Assembly: GCA_947625535.1 (NCBI GenBank)
Contig: CANQOR010000014.1
Coordinates: 1-35,437 of the forward strand
Source: an uncultured Bacilli bacterium
Lineage (GTDB): Bacteria; Bacillota_I; Bacilli_A; RF39; UBA660
Reading direction: 5' to 3'
Length of the DNA: 35,437 nucleotides
Below, piece by piece: positions 14,780 to 22,233 of this stretch. The notes beneath the pieces are model-generated. The model saw only the letters and a program-made list of their open reading frames with translations, was not told the DNA's origin and did no database searches. The position numbers and the translations under genes were made by a program. Positions within the stretch are counted from its first letter, which is position 1. Every line of letters begins with the position of its first letter.

Positions 14780-15901
14780 ATGACAAAAACAAAATCAAAT
14801 AAAAAAAAGCCAAAATCAAAATTTAACTATATATCTTTACTAATAAGTATAATAATTATTATCTTAGTTCTAATGGTTAATGAATTTACAGCTATAAGAC
14901 CAATTATGTGGTTACTAGCTATTATTCTATTATCTATTAATATTCTATATAAAATAAAACCTCGTCCATTAAATATTCTTATCGTTTTTATTACTTTATT
15001 GTTCTTATCTATTTTAGTTGATGGTTTAATTTCAATATCTTTTAAAAGAATTCCTGTCTTTTCTTATAGTGTTACTAGATCTAATAATATTAAAGTATAT
15101 AATGCCGTTGGTTTACGTATATGGCAATGTGATAAAGAAGATTATAAAAATTTAATAGTTGATCCTTTCTATCAAAATGGTTATTTATGTAATGCCGATG
15201 ATATTGATGTTATAGAATCTAATTCATTTTTAAATACAGTTGTTTCTGATTATTCAAGTTATAAAAATAAATATGTAAAAATAAAAGGTAAAATAAGTCG
15301 TAAGATAGGTCAAAATTACTTAGAAATGCAACCATATGAAAATAGTTCAATAACTGTTAATGGTTATGTAACATTTGCTGATAATATAACCTTAAGAGCT
15401 TTCTTTAAAAAAGAAACTCCTGAATTAGATCATTATGATATTTATGATGAAATAACTATAGTTGGTTTAATTAAGAATCTTGAAAATAATAATGGTAAAT
15501 ATGTTATATATATGGATGAAACTAAAATAGTAAGTAATATTAATTTAAATGGTTTTAGTATCGCCGTTACTAAATCTAATACTTGTCAAGATAAAAAGTT
15601 ATTATATAATAGGGGTGATAAAATAATATATTCTTATTGTTTAGAAGAAATGATTATTAAATATCCTGATAATAATTATGAAATAGCAACAGCTTTATCA
15701 AGTAATAAATTAAATCTTGAAGACTTATATAATAATCCTTTAGAAGTCTTACAAAATGATCAAGATAATTCAACTATTTTAAAATTTAGTGATTATAGTA
15801 TCTTAATATGTGATGATACTCTTAGTAAAGATGTTATTATCGGTAGTAAAAATATGACTTTTGATAAAGTAACATGTGATATTTTTACGGAACAAGAATA
15901 A
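14780..15901 (+). CDS. Three-helix membrane protein with OB-fold-like outer domain, unknown
   Basis: The 373-residue protein has a basic N-terminus, then about three transmembrane helices (roughly 17-35, 40-57 and 63-86) and a large domain after them. Residues about 160-245 read like an OB-fold barrel: 'YVKIKGKISRKIGQNYLEM', 'VNGYVTFAD', then 'YDEITIVGLIKNLE...GKYVIYMDETKIV'. This is the pattern of tRNA_anti-like or DUF-type OB folds on secreted Firmicutes proteins. A second part (260-373) has paired cysteines near 302 and 351 and a final CDIFTEQE. No enzymatic motif is visible. AGGGAG ribosome site. No clear terminator follows, so it may be read through into the next gene in addition to that gene's own promoter. 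Confidence 0.75.
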   Translation: MTKTKSNKKKPKSKFNYISLLISIIIIILVLMVNEFTAIRPIMWLLAIILLSINILYKIKPRPLNILIVFITLLFLSILVDGLISISFKRIPVFSYSVTRSNNIKVYNAVGLRIWQCDKEDYKNLIVDPFYQNGYLCNADDIDVIESNSFLNTVVSDYSSYKNKYVKIKGKISRKIGQNYLEMQPYENSSITVNGYVTFADNITLRAFFKKETPELDHYDIYDEITIVGLIKNLENNNGKYVIYMDETKIVSNINLNGFSIAVTKSNTCQDKKLLYNRGDKIIYSYCLEEMIIKYPDNNYEIATALSSNKLNLEDLYNNPLEVLQNDQDNSTILKFSDYSILICDDTLSKDVIIGSKNMTFDKVTCDIFTEQE

Positions 15902-15926
15902 AAAATGTTTACTATTTTTAAGTTAA

Positions 15927-15935
15927 TGTTATAAT
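15927..15935 (+). promoter_or_regulatory. Extended -10 promoter, thioredoxin-like gene
   Basis: TG at 15927-15928 and TATAAT at 15930-15935. The approximately 60-base leader holds two small hairpins (GGTA/TACC and TAAGAT/ATCTTA at about 15942-15977). Confidence 0.75.
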
Positions 15936-16002
15936 AAATATAGGTAGATTACCAAAAAATAAGATATTAATCTTATATTAATTAGTAAGGAAGGTTTATA
16001 TT

Positions 16003-16956
16003 ATGGCAGAAGAAAAAGAAAAGAAAAAAACAAGTAAAGCTACTTCTAAAAAAGCAGCCCCTAAAACAACAAAAAGTAAAACAGAAACAAAGAAAGAAAC
16101 TAAAAGTGTAACTAAGAAAGTTGAAGAAAAGAAAGAAACTCCAAAGGTAACTCCAAAGAAATCAACTCCAAAACTAGTTCAAGAAAAGAATGATTACGGT
16201 CATACTTTATTAGCAGCTATTTTAATCTTAGTAGTCTTTGTAGGTGGCTTCATAGCAGTTCAACATTATAAAAATAAAGCTAAAGCTGATGTTGTTCTAA
16301 CTGAAGATGAAAAAGCTTTTAAAGAAGAATACGAAAAATTAAATGGAACAACTCGTTCTAATGGTCAAACTAATAAAGAAATTACTATTTTAGATAATAA
16401 TAATGTTAAATATATTAATCTAGAAGAAGCAGCTAAAATATTAGATTCTGGTTCTGGTGTTATCTATTTTGGTTTTGCAGCATGTCCTTGGTGTCGTAAT
16501 GCTGTTCCAGTTTTATTAGATGCTATGGAATCAACTAGTTTAGATACTATTTATTATGTTAATGTAAGACCAGATGATGATCCTCAAAAAGATATTAGAG
16601 ATACATGGACACTAAATACTAAAAACAAACCACGTAAAACTAAAGATGCTGAAGATGCTTATTATGATGTTTTAACTTCTTTAGCTAATGATTTAAGTGA
16701 TTATGTTCTAGTTGCTGATAGTGGTAAAAAAGTTAATACTGGTGAAAAACGTTTAGGAGCTCCTACTGTTGTATCAGTAGTTAATGGCGTAGTAGTAGGT
16801 TTCCATGCTGGAACTGTTGATGGTCATGTTAAAGATGACAAAGGTGCTTTAAGAGATTTAACTAAAGAAGAAACTACTGAATTATTTAATACTTATAGTT
16901 CATTAATTTCTAAATACTTAAATAGCGATTGTAGTACTGGAGAAGAAGGATGCTAA
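16003..16956 (+). CDS. Membrane-anchored thioredoxin-like protein (CPWC)
   Basis: This 317-residue protein has a highly basic Lys/Thr-rich cytoplasmic head (1-62) with alanine/lysine-rich, histone-tail-like composition, one transmembrane helix (about 67-86) and an outer thioredoxin-like domain (about 125-310). The redox-active pair is C161-P-W-C164 within YFGFAACPWCRNAVP, and the cis-proline loop is GAPTVVSVVNG. This resembles bacteriocin-transport-accessory-type thioredoxins of Firmicutes. It probably reduces or exchanges disulfides outside the membrane; two more cysteines close the C-terminus (SDCSTGEEGC), and the last of these is encoded inside the terminator hairpin. Ribosome site AAGGAAGG. 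Partner proteins are not evident, though the preceding gene also has cysteines on its outer side. Confidence 0.85.
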   Translation: MAEEKEKKKTSKATSKKAAPKTTKSKTETKKETKSVTKKVEEKKETPKVTPKKSTPKLVQEKNDYGHTLLAAILILVVFVGGFIAVQHYKNKAKADVVLTEDEKAFKEEYEKLNGTTRSNGQTNKEITILDNNNVKYINLEEAAKILDSGSGVIYFGFAACPWCRNAVPVLLDAMESTSLDTIYYVNVRPDDDPQKDIRDTWTLNTKNKPRKTKDAEDAYYDVLTSLANDLSDYVLVADSGKKVNTGEKRLGAPTVVSVVNGVVVGFHAGTVDGHVKDDKGALRDLTKEETTELFNTYSSLISKYLNSDCSTGEEGC

Positions 16957-16968
16957 TCCTTCTTTTTT
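16945..16968 (+). terminator. Terminator enclosing the thioredoxin-like stop codon
   Basis: GAAGGAT (16945-16951) pairs with ATCCTTC (16956-16962) and runs into six T. The TAA at 16954-16956 spans the loop. Confidence 0.88.
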
Positions 16969-16989
16969 AATTATTCTAATATCTTATAC

Positions 16990-17018
16990 TTGGAAATATA
17001 AACAAGGTAGTTTATAAT
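16990..17018 (+). promoter_or_regulatory. Promoter of dnaB-dnaI
   Basis: -35 TTGGAA (16990-16995), 17-base spacer, -10 TATAAT (17013-17018). No TG extension. Confidence 0.7.
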
Positions 17019-17038
17019 ACAAATAAGGGTGAGGTTCT

Positions 17039-18319
17039 ATGAAAATCGTTTCTCTATTACCAGCAGATACTTATACTATAGTTAATAAATCTATTATTAC
17101 TGAAGATGATAAAAAAAATATTATTTCTTTATATGAACCAATAATAGGTCCTATTGCTGTAAGTTTATATTTTACTTTACTAAGAGATATTACTTTACTA
17201 GATATAATAAGTAAAGATTATACTCATTATCATTTAATGACTATTATGAAAAGTAACTTAGAAGTAATTAGATTAGCACGTGAATCTTTAGAAGGAGTAG
17301 GTTTATTAAAAACATATTTTAAAGAAGGTGAACCTAATTCATATGTTTATGAATTATATTCACCATTAAGTCCTAAAGAATTCTTTGCATCCCCAATATT
17401 TAATATAACTTTATATAGTAACTTAGGTAAAACAGAATATGATTTATTAAAAGCCGAATATGAACTACCTAAAATAGATTTAAAAGATTACGAAGATATA
17501 TCTAAAGAATTAAATAATACTTATGAATCTATTTCTTCATATGAAGCAATTAATGCTAAAGAAAAGAAAACACTAGGTGTTAAATTAGAAAGTAATATTG
17601 ATTTTGATTTATTAATGTCTTCTATGCCAAAAGGTTTAATAAAAGAAAATATTCTTACTAAAAAAATGAAAGACTTAATTGAGCAGTTGGCTTTTATATA
17701 TAATTTAGATACTTTAAAAATGATTGAATTACTTCGTACAACAATTACTGAAAGAGGAACCTTTGATAAAGAAGAATTACGTAAATCAGCTCGTAAATAT
17801 TATCAATATAATAATAGTGGTCAACTACCAACAATTATCTATCGTACTCAACCAGAATACTTAAAAAGTCCTGAAGGTGATAATAGTGCTTTAGGTAAAA
17901 TAATCTATATGTTTGAAAATACATCTCCTTATGATTTTTTACGTATTAAAAATAAAGGTGCTAAACCAAGTCCTCATGATTTAAAAATAATTGAATACTT
18001 AATGATTGATCAAGAATTTAATCAAGCAGTTGTAAATGTTTTAATTGATTATGTTCTAAAGAAAAACAATAATAAACTCCAACAAGCTTATGTTGAAACA
18101 ATTGCTAGTCAATGGAAAAGATGTAATATTGAAACAGCTAAAGAAGCTATGGAACTAGCTAAGAAAGAAAATAAAAAGATTATTAAAAAGATTGAAAACA
18201 AAACTAATAAAAAAGTTTCTACTTTAGAACCAGTATGGTTTAATGAACAAATAAGTAAAGAAGAAATATCTGATCAAGAACTTGCTGAAGTAGAAGATTT
18301 ATTAAAAGATTTTAGGTGA
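17039..18319 (+). CDS. dnaB: Replication initiation and membrane attachment protein DnaB
   Basis: This is the Firmicutes helicase co-loader, not the replicative helicase of the same name in E. coli. It helps recruit the helicase-loader complex to oriC and restart sites. The 426-residue protein has the family's N-terminal winged-helix start (SLLPADTYTIV...ISLYEPIIGPIAVSLYFTL, about 4-50) and two DnaD/DnaB_2-type helical regions toward the C-terminus, including KGAKPSPHDLKIIEYLM and a helical stretch with YVETIASQWKRCNIETAKEAMELAKK (about 350-375). Ribosome site AAGGGTGAGG. Its TGA stop overlaps the ribosome site of dnaI, four bases before the dnaI ATG, so the two are translationally linked. 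NrdR, usually adjacent in Bacillus, is absent here. Confidence 0.92.
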   Translation: MKIVSLLPADTYTIVNKSIITEDDKKNIISLYEPIIGPIAVSLYFTLLRDITLLDIISKDYTHYHLMTIMKSNLEVIRLARESLEGVGLLKTYFKEGEPNSYVYELYSPLSPKEFFASPIFNITLYSNLGKTEYDLLKAEYELPKIDLKDYEDISKELNNTYESISSYEAINAKEKKTLGVKLESNIDFDLLMSSMPKGLIKENILTKKMKDLIEQLAFIYNLDTLKMIELLRTTITERGTFDKEELRKSARKYYQYNNSGQLPTIIYRTQPEYLKSPEGDNSALGKIIYMFENTSPYDFLRIKNKGAKPSPHDLKIIEYLMIDQEFNQAVVNVLIDYVLKKNNNKLQQAYVETIASQWKRCNIETAKEAMELAKKENKKIIKKIENKTNKKVSTLEPVWFNEQISKEEISDQELAEVEDLLKDFR

Positions 18320-18323
18320 TAAG

Positions 18324-19208
18324 ATGAAAAAAGAAAATAACTTAAATAACTTAGATAAAATAACTTTAGAAGATAGTTTTATTAATGCATGTAAAGATAA
18401 AAAATTTGTTGGTTTAGTTAAAAAACTAAATATTCCTAAAGAAGAAGCTATGAAATATACATCTTCTTTAGAAGATACTATTAAAGAATTAAATAATTGT
18501 GAACAATGTGCTAATTTATTATGTTGTCAAAATAGATTAGAAGGACATGTTTATTATCCTAAAAAAGAAGAAACAGGTTTAATATTTTCTTATGTTCCAT
18601 GTCATTATCAAAAAGAAGAAGATGAAAAAGCTAAAAATAAACCTAGTCGTGAAAATGAACTTGCTAATGCTCGTATGGCTGATATCGATGTTAAAGATAA
18701 AAAAAGAGTTCCTATTATTAAATGGTTAAAAAACTTCTATGATACATATGATAAAAATGGTCAATTTAAAGGTTTATATCTTCATGGTAATTTTGGTAGT
18801 GGTAAAACTTATCTAATCGCTGCTTTATTTAATGAACTAGCTAAAAAAAGAATTACTAGTGAAATAATTTATTTTCCAGAATTACTACGTGATTTAAAAA
18901 CTAATTTTGATTTAATGGGTGAAACAATTGATTACTTAGAAAATGTTGATCTATTATTATTAGATGATATTGGGGCTGAAAAAGTAACTGAATGGAGTAG
19001 AGATGAAATACTAGGAACTATTTTACAAAAACGTATGAATAATTATAAAACAACCTTCTTTACTTCTAATTTAACTATTGAAGAATTAGAACATCATTTA
19101 AATATTCATCAATATAGTGATGAAGAAATAAGAGCTCGTCGTATCATTGAAAGAATTAAACAACTTACTGATGATATGGAATTAGTAAGTGAAAATAGAC
19201 GAAAATAA
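18324..19208 (+). CDS. dnaI: Primosomal helicase loader DnaI
   Basis: DnaI is the AAA+ ATPase that loads the replicative helicase onto DNA in Firmicutes, together with DnaB and DnaD. This 294-residue protein has an N-terminal domain with candidate zinc ligands Cys59, Cys62, His75 and Cys93, the arrangement known for the helicase-binding domain of Bacillus DnaI. A C-terminal AAA+ module has Walker A GNFGSGKT (155-162), Walker B LLLLDDIG (210-217) and sensor region FFTSN (245-249); an arginine-rich segment (RARRIIERI, about 273) may hold the arginine finger. It follows dnaB by four bases. A terminator follows about 22 bases after its stop. Confidence 0.96.
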   Translation: MKKENNLNNLDKITLEDSFINACKDKKFVGLVKKLNIPKEEAMKYTSSLEDTIKELNNCEQCANLLCCQNRLEGHVYYPKKEETGLIFSYVPCHYQKEEDEKAKNKPSRENELANARMADIDVKDKKRVPIIKWLKNFYDTYDKNGQFKGLYLHGNFGSGKTYLIAALFNELAKKRITSEIIYFPELLRDLKTNFDLMGETIDYLENVDLLLLDDIGAEKVTEWSRDEILGTILQKRMNNYKTTFFTSNLTIEELEHHLNIHQYSDEEIRARRIIERIKQLTDDMELVSENRRK

Positions 19209-19230
19209 AAAATAATGTCAAAATGTGTTA

Positions 19231-19257
19231 AAAATAGCGATACTATCGCTATTTTTT
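19231..19257 (+). terminator. Terminator of dnaB-dnaI, fused to the fmt promoter
   Basis: AAAATAGCGA (19231-19240) pairs with TCGCTATTTT (19246-19255). The last T of the tract is the T of the TG in the fmt extended -10 box. Confidence 0.9.
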
Positions 19258-19265
19258 GTTATAAT
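19257..19265 (+). promoter_or_regulatory. Extended -10 promoter of fmt
   Basis: TG at 19257-19258 and TATAAT at 19260-19265, beginning on the final base of the upstream terminator T-tract. No -35. Confidence 0.75.
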
Positions 19266-19281
19266 TAATTTGGTGATATAA

Positions 19282-20217
19282 ATGAAAAATACAAAGGTTA
19301 TTTTCATGGGAACACCTGACTTTGCTGTTCCAATCTTAGAAATGTTAATTGAAGAAACTAATGTTGTTATGGTTGTTACTCAACCAGATAAAGAAGTCGG
19401 TCGTCATCATGAACTAGAAATGACTCCTATTAAAAGACTTGCTTTAGAAAATAACATAAAAGTTTATCAACCTACTAAAATTAGAACTGAGTATGAACCA
19501 ATTATAAATACAGATGCTGATATTATAATTACTTGTGCTTATGGTCAAATAATACCTGAAATAATTTTAAATAAACCTCGTCTAGGTTGTATAAATGTTC
19601 ATGCTTCCTTATTACCAAGATTACGTGGAGGAGCACCACTTCATCATGCTTTAATTGATGGTGAAGAAAAAACAGGTATTACTATTATGTATATGGATAA
19701 AGGTATGGATACAGGAGATATCATAAGTACTAAAGAATATATAATAAGTGATACTGATAATGTTGGTATCTTACATGATAAATTAAGTATGATGGGAAAA
19801 TATTTACTTAAAGAAACCTTACCATCTATTATAAATGGTACTAATAGTAGAACACCTCAAGATAACAATCTTGCTACTTATGCTTATAACATATCTCGTG
19901 AAGAAGAACATTTAGATTTTAACTCTTCATCAAAAGATATCTATAATAAAGTCCGTGGTTTATATCCATGGCCTAAAGCTAATACTATAATAAATGATCA
20001 AGAAGTAAAAATCTTAGAATGTTTTATCGGAGAAAAAGATAGTACCTTATCACCAGGGACTATTTGTGAAATAAATAAGGATAATATTGGTATATGTACT
20101 AAAGATAAAATAATCTATATAACTAAAGTTAAACCTTTTGGAAAAAAAGAAATGAATGCCCTAGATTATATAAATGGTCTACAAAAAGAGAAAGTCTTAC
20201 ATAGTATTGTCAAATGA
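19282..20217 (+). CDS. fmt: Methionyl-tRNA formyltransferase
   Basis: Fmt transfers a formyl group from 10-formyl-THF to the amino group of initiator Met-tRNA. The 311-residue length is typical. Seen in the sequence: MGTPDFAVP (9-17), the catalytic region INVHASLLPRLRGGAP (104-119) with Asn105 and His107, and Asp143 in MDKGMDTGDI, the three catalytic residues known for E. coli Fmt. The C-terminal OB-fold-like tRNA-binding domain (about 205-311) is present. GGTGAT serves as ribosome site. Its formyl donor is made by Fhs at 8.2 kb. The ATGA overlap with the next gene suggests translational coupling. Confidence 0.97.
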   Translation: MKNTKVIFMGTPDFAVPILEMLIEETNVVMVVTQPDKEVGRHHELEMTPIKRLALENNIKVYQPTKIRTEYEPIINTDADIIITCAYGQIIPEIILNKPRLGCINVHASLLPRLRGGAPLHHALIDGEEKTGITIMYMDKGMDTGDIISTKEYIISDTDNVGILHDKLSMMGKYLLKETLPSIINGTNSRTPQDNNLATYAYNISREEEHLDFNSSSKDIYNKVRGLYPWPKANTIINDQEVKILECFIGEKDSTLSPGTICEINKDNIGICTKDKIIYITKVKPFGKKEMNALDYINGLQKEKVLHSIVK

Positions 20218-20789
20218 GTAAAAAAAGAAAAATAGCTTTAGCAATATATGGTCTTGTTATCATAATTGCTCTAATATATATTGTCTTTTTTGCTCCCGAT
20301 AGTTTCTTTATCAAAAAAGGCGATAAAACTATTACAGATCTTAACGAAATAATAAAACCTCAAAAAGTAGACTTTAAAATCCAAAAAGAAAACTTATTAC
20401 ATAATAATTATGATTATGAATATATATTAGTAGATAGTAGAACATCTCCACCTAAGAATTACAATTGTACTGGTACTATAACAGATGGTAAAAGAGAAGG
20501 TACCTGTACAAGTCCTGATAATGTTACATATACTGATGCTAACTTTAAAGAAGTATTTAAATACATCTATTTAAATTACTTAGATCCAACTTATATATTA
20601 GAATTATTAGATAATTCAAAAGTAACTACAAATGATTTAGAAGCTTATGTTGATTATGTATTTAATACTAAATATCAAACACTTGATACTAGTATTACAG
20701 TTAGAACAAATAATGAAAATATAACTGATATTATAGTCATTAATTTAGCTATGCAATATCATATAAAAATTAGCAATATCAAAGTTTGA
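20214..20789 (+). CDS. Small membrane-anchored extracytoplasmic protein, unknown
   Basis: A 191-residue protein with a basic N-terminus (SKKRK) and one transmembrane helix (about 7-27), then an outer domain. The domain contains a close cysteine pair in NYNCTGTITDGKREGTCTSPD (about 82-102), likely a disulfide hairpin, followed by mixed alpha/beta sequence. No family recognised. The start codon overlaps the fmt stop as ATGA and has no good ribosome site of its own, so translation probably depends on fmt. Its TGA stop lies inside the -35 TTGACA of the next promoter. The coupling to fmt is structural and need not mean shared function. Confidence 0.75.
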   Translation: MSKKRKIALAIYGLVIIIALIYIVFFAPDSFFIKKGDKTITDLNEIIKPQKVDFKIQKENLLHNNYDYEYILVDSRTSPPKNYNCTGTITDGKREGTCTSPDNVTYTDANFKEVFKYIYLNYLDPTYILELLDNSKVTTNDLEAYVDYVFNTKYQTLDTSITVRTNNENITDIIVINLAMQYHIKISNIKV

Positions 20790-20814
20790 CAATTAAGTAA
20801 AGCATTGCTATTAT
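20786..20814 (+). promoter_or_regulatory. Strong promoter of the pgsA-like gene
   Basis: Consensus -35 TTGACA (20786-20791), 17-base spacer, -10 TATTAT (20809-20814) with TG extension at 20806-20807. The stop codon of the preceding gene (20787-20789) is inside the -35 box. Confidence 0.85.
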
Positions 20815-20839
20815 ATAAATTCGAGGGGATTTTGATATT

Positions 20840-21664
20840 ATGGAAAAAGACAAGTTAATAAAAATTGAAAAAGACAAGAAGAAAGATTTCCGTAATAAAG
20901 TTTTGGTTAATTTAATAACATTTATTCGTTCTTTAGGAACCATTGCTATTATACCAATATTTGCTACCGAAGGAGCTTTTGCTACAGCTTTAGCTGCAAT
21001 TGGTTTTTTTGCTACGGATTTTATCGATGGCTTTCTAGCTCGTAAACTCCATGCTCAAACATTTTTTGGTAGCTTATTAGATAGTTTATCTGATAAAGCT
21101 TTTGGTGTTGTTTGTTTACTATTATTATCTACGTTAAATCCAATCTTCCTTGTTTTAATTGGTTTAGAACTAGGTATTTTTGCTATTAATTATAATAGTA
21201 TTCAAAGAGGCAATAACGCTAAAACTAGTATTGCTGGTAAATGTAAAACAGCTTTCTTAGCTGCATCTATTGTTGGTAGTTACTTTGCGTATGCAGCTCC
21301 AACTCTTAAAAATATTTTAAATTATGTTAATATTTCTTCTTTTAATAAATTATTAGAATTAAATCCTAATCTTTTATCAACTATTTTAGCAATTCCTGCC
21401 ATTGGAGCAAGTCTTTATGTTGCTTATGATTATCAAAAAACAGCAACTAAACAAGATGAAACTAAAGAAAAAGAACAAGTTAATGAAACTTCAAAACTTG
21501 ATGAAATAAGGAAAGAAAAGAAAGCTTTATTACAACAAAAAGCTGACTTAATTCAAAAAGCTCGTGAAAAAAAATCTCGTTCAGAAATAATTCATGATCT
21601 ATTTGATACGGAATTTTATCTTGAACATCGTGATGACGATATAAAAAAATTATTATATAAATAA
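20840..21664 (+). CDS. pgsA: CDP-alcohol phosphatidyltransferase (PgsA-like) with charged C-terminal tail
   Basis: Members of this membrane family join a CDP-activated lipid to an alcohol; in Firmicutes the commonest is phosphatidylglycerophosphate synthase. The signature is perfect: Asp60, Asp63-Gly64, Ala67-Arg68, Gly77, Asp81, Asp85 (DxxDGxxARx8GxxxDxxxD). Several transmembrane helices span about 22-200. The protein is 274 residues, longer than typical PgsA (about 180-200), because of a soluble, highly charged helical tail (about 203-274) with coiled-coil character and an HRDDDIKKLLYK end. The exact alcohol cannot be read from sequence, so pgsA is the likely but not certain name. AGGGG ribosome site. 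The following unknown gene starts 13 bases later and is probably in the same transcript. Confidence 0.85.
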   Translation: MEKDKLIKIEKDKKKDFRNKVLVNLITFIRSLGTIAIIPIFATEGAFATALAAIGFFATDFIDGFLARKLHAQTFFGSLLDSLSDKAFGVVCLLLLSTLNPIFLVLIGLELGIFAINYNSIQRGNNAKTSIAGKCKTAFLAASIVGSYFAYAAPTLKNILNYVNISSFNKLLELNPNLLSTILAIPAIGASLYVAYDYQKTATKQDETKEKEQVNETSKLDEIRKEKKALLQQKADLIQKAREKKSRSEIIHDLFDTEFYLEHRDDDIKKLLYK

Positions 21665-21677
21665 AGGTGGTAGTAGT

Positions 21678-22190
21678 ATGAACCAAAAGGATATGCAAAT
21701 AATGATGGAATCTTATTATCGTTTCATAGGTATACCTAAGAAAAAACAACTAGAAATATCTCGTATACTTAGTTATTGTAAAGAAATAAGAAATACTGCT
21801 TATCCTTTAGCTAATTCTAAAGTAACAGAATTAGACGTAGTTGAATTTACCGCCCGTAAAGAAAAAGATATATATTATATAAATGGTTCCTTATCTTTAA
21901 ATGATAATGATTCTTATGAAAATCGTACTTTTGAAGCTTATATCTTTACAGATAATGAAACTGGTAAACAAAGAGTATATATGGATATAACTAGATTATG
22001 TCCTAAAGATGAACCTAAAATGATTCGTACCAGTGAAGAATTTATAGAAACCTCTAATACTGTAATAGGTGTTACTATTTATTCTAGTAGTGATACTATA
22101 GAATCTAAAACTTTCACTGAAGAATTTCCAAAACATGATACTGAAGATAATATCTTAGTTAAAAAAAATAAACAATTAAGAGCTCTTTAA
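21678..22190 (+). CDS. Hypothetical 170-residue protein co-transcribed with pgsA-like gene
   Basis: I do not recognise this family. No signal peptide or transmembrane helix is visible, so it is probably cytoplasmic. The N-terminal third is helical (KDMQIMMESYYRFIGIPKKKQLEISRILSYCKEIRNTAYP). The rest alternates strands such as DIYYINGSLSLND, TFEAYIFTDNETGKQRVYMDITRL and TVIGVTIYSSS, suggesting a compact alpha+beta domain. Ribosome site AAGGTGG with good spacing. It lies 13 bases after the pgsA-like gene and ends in a terminator whose loop contains its stop codon, so the two genes form an operon. A role with the lipid enzyme or its charged tail is speculation. Confidence 0.75.
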   Translation: MNQKDMQIMMESYYRFIGIPKKKQLEISRILSYCKEIRNTAYPLANSKVTELDVVEFTARKEKDIYYINGSLSLNDNDSYENRTFEAYIFTDNETGKQRVYMDITRLCPKDEPKMIRTSEEFIETSNTVIGVTIYSSSDTIESKTFTEEFPKHDTEDNILVKKNKQLRAL

Positions 22191-22207
22191 AACTTAATTG
22201 TTTTTTT
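22171..22207 (+). terminator. Terminator enclosing the stop codon at 22188-22190
   Basis: AACAATTAAG (22171-22180) pairs with CTTAATTGTT (22193-22202), followed by a T-tract. The next -10 box starts two bases later. Confidence 0.88.
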
Positions 22208-22208
22208 A

Positions 22209-22217
22209 TGCTATAAT
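22209..22217 (+). promoter_or_regulatory. Extended -10 promoter of the ATPase-like gene
   Basis: TG at 22209-22210 and TATAAT at 22212-22217, directly after the upstream terminator T-tract. No -35. Confidence 0.75.
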
Positions 22218-22233
22218 AAACATGGTGATATAA

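Noticed and set aside
20215-20217. Possible Mycoplasma-type code (TGA as Trp) given the AT richness
   Set aside because: TGA ends dnaB, fmt and the gene at 20214 at sensible positions, and Trp residues are encoded by TGG. The standard code applies.
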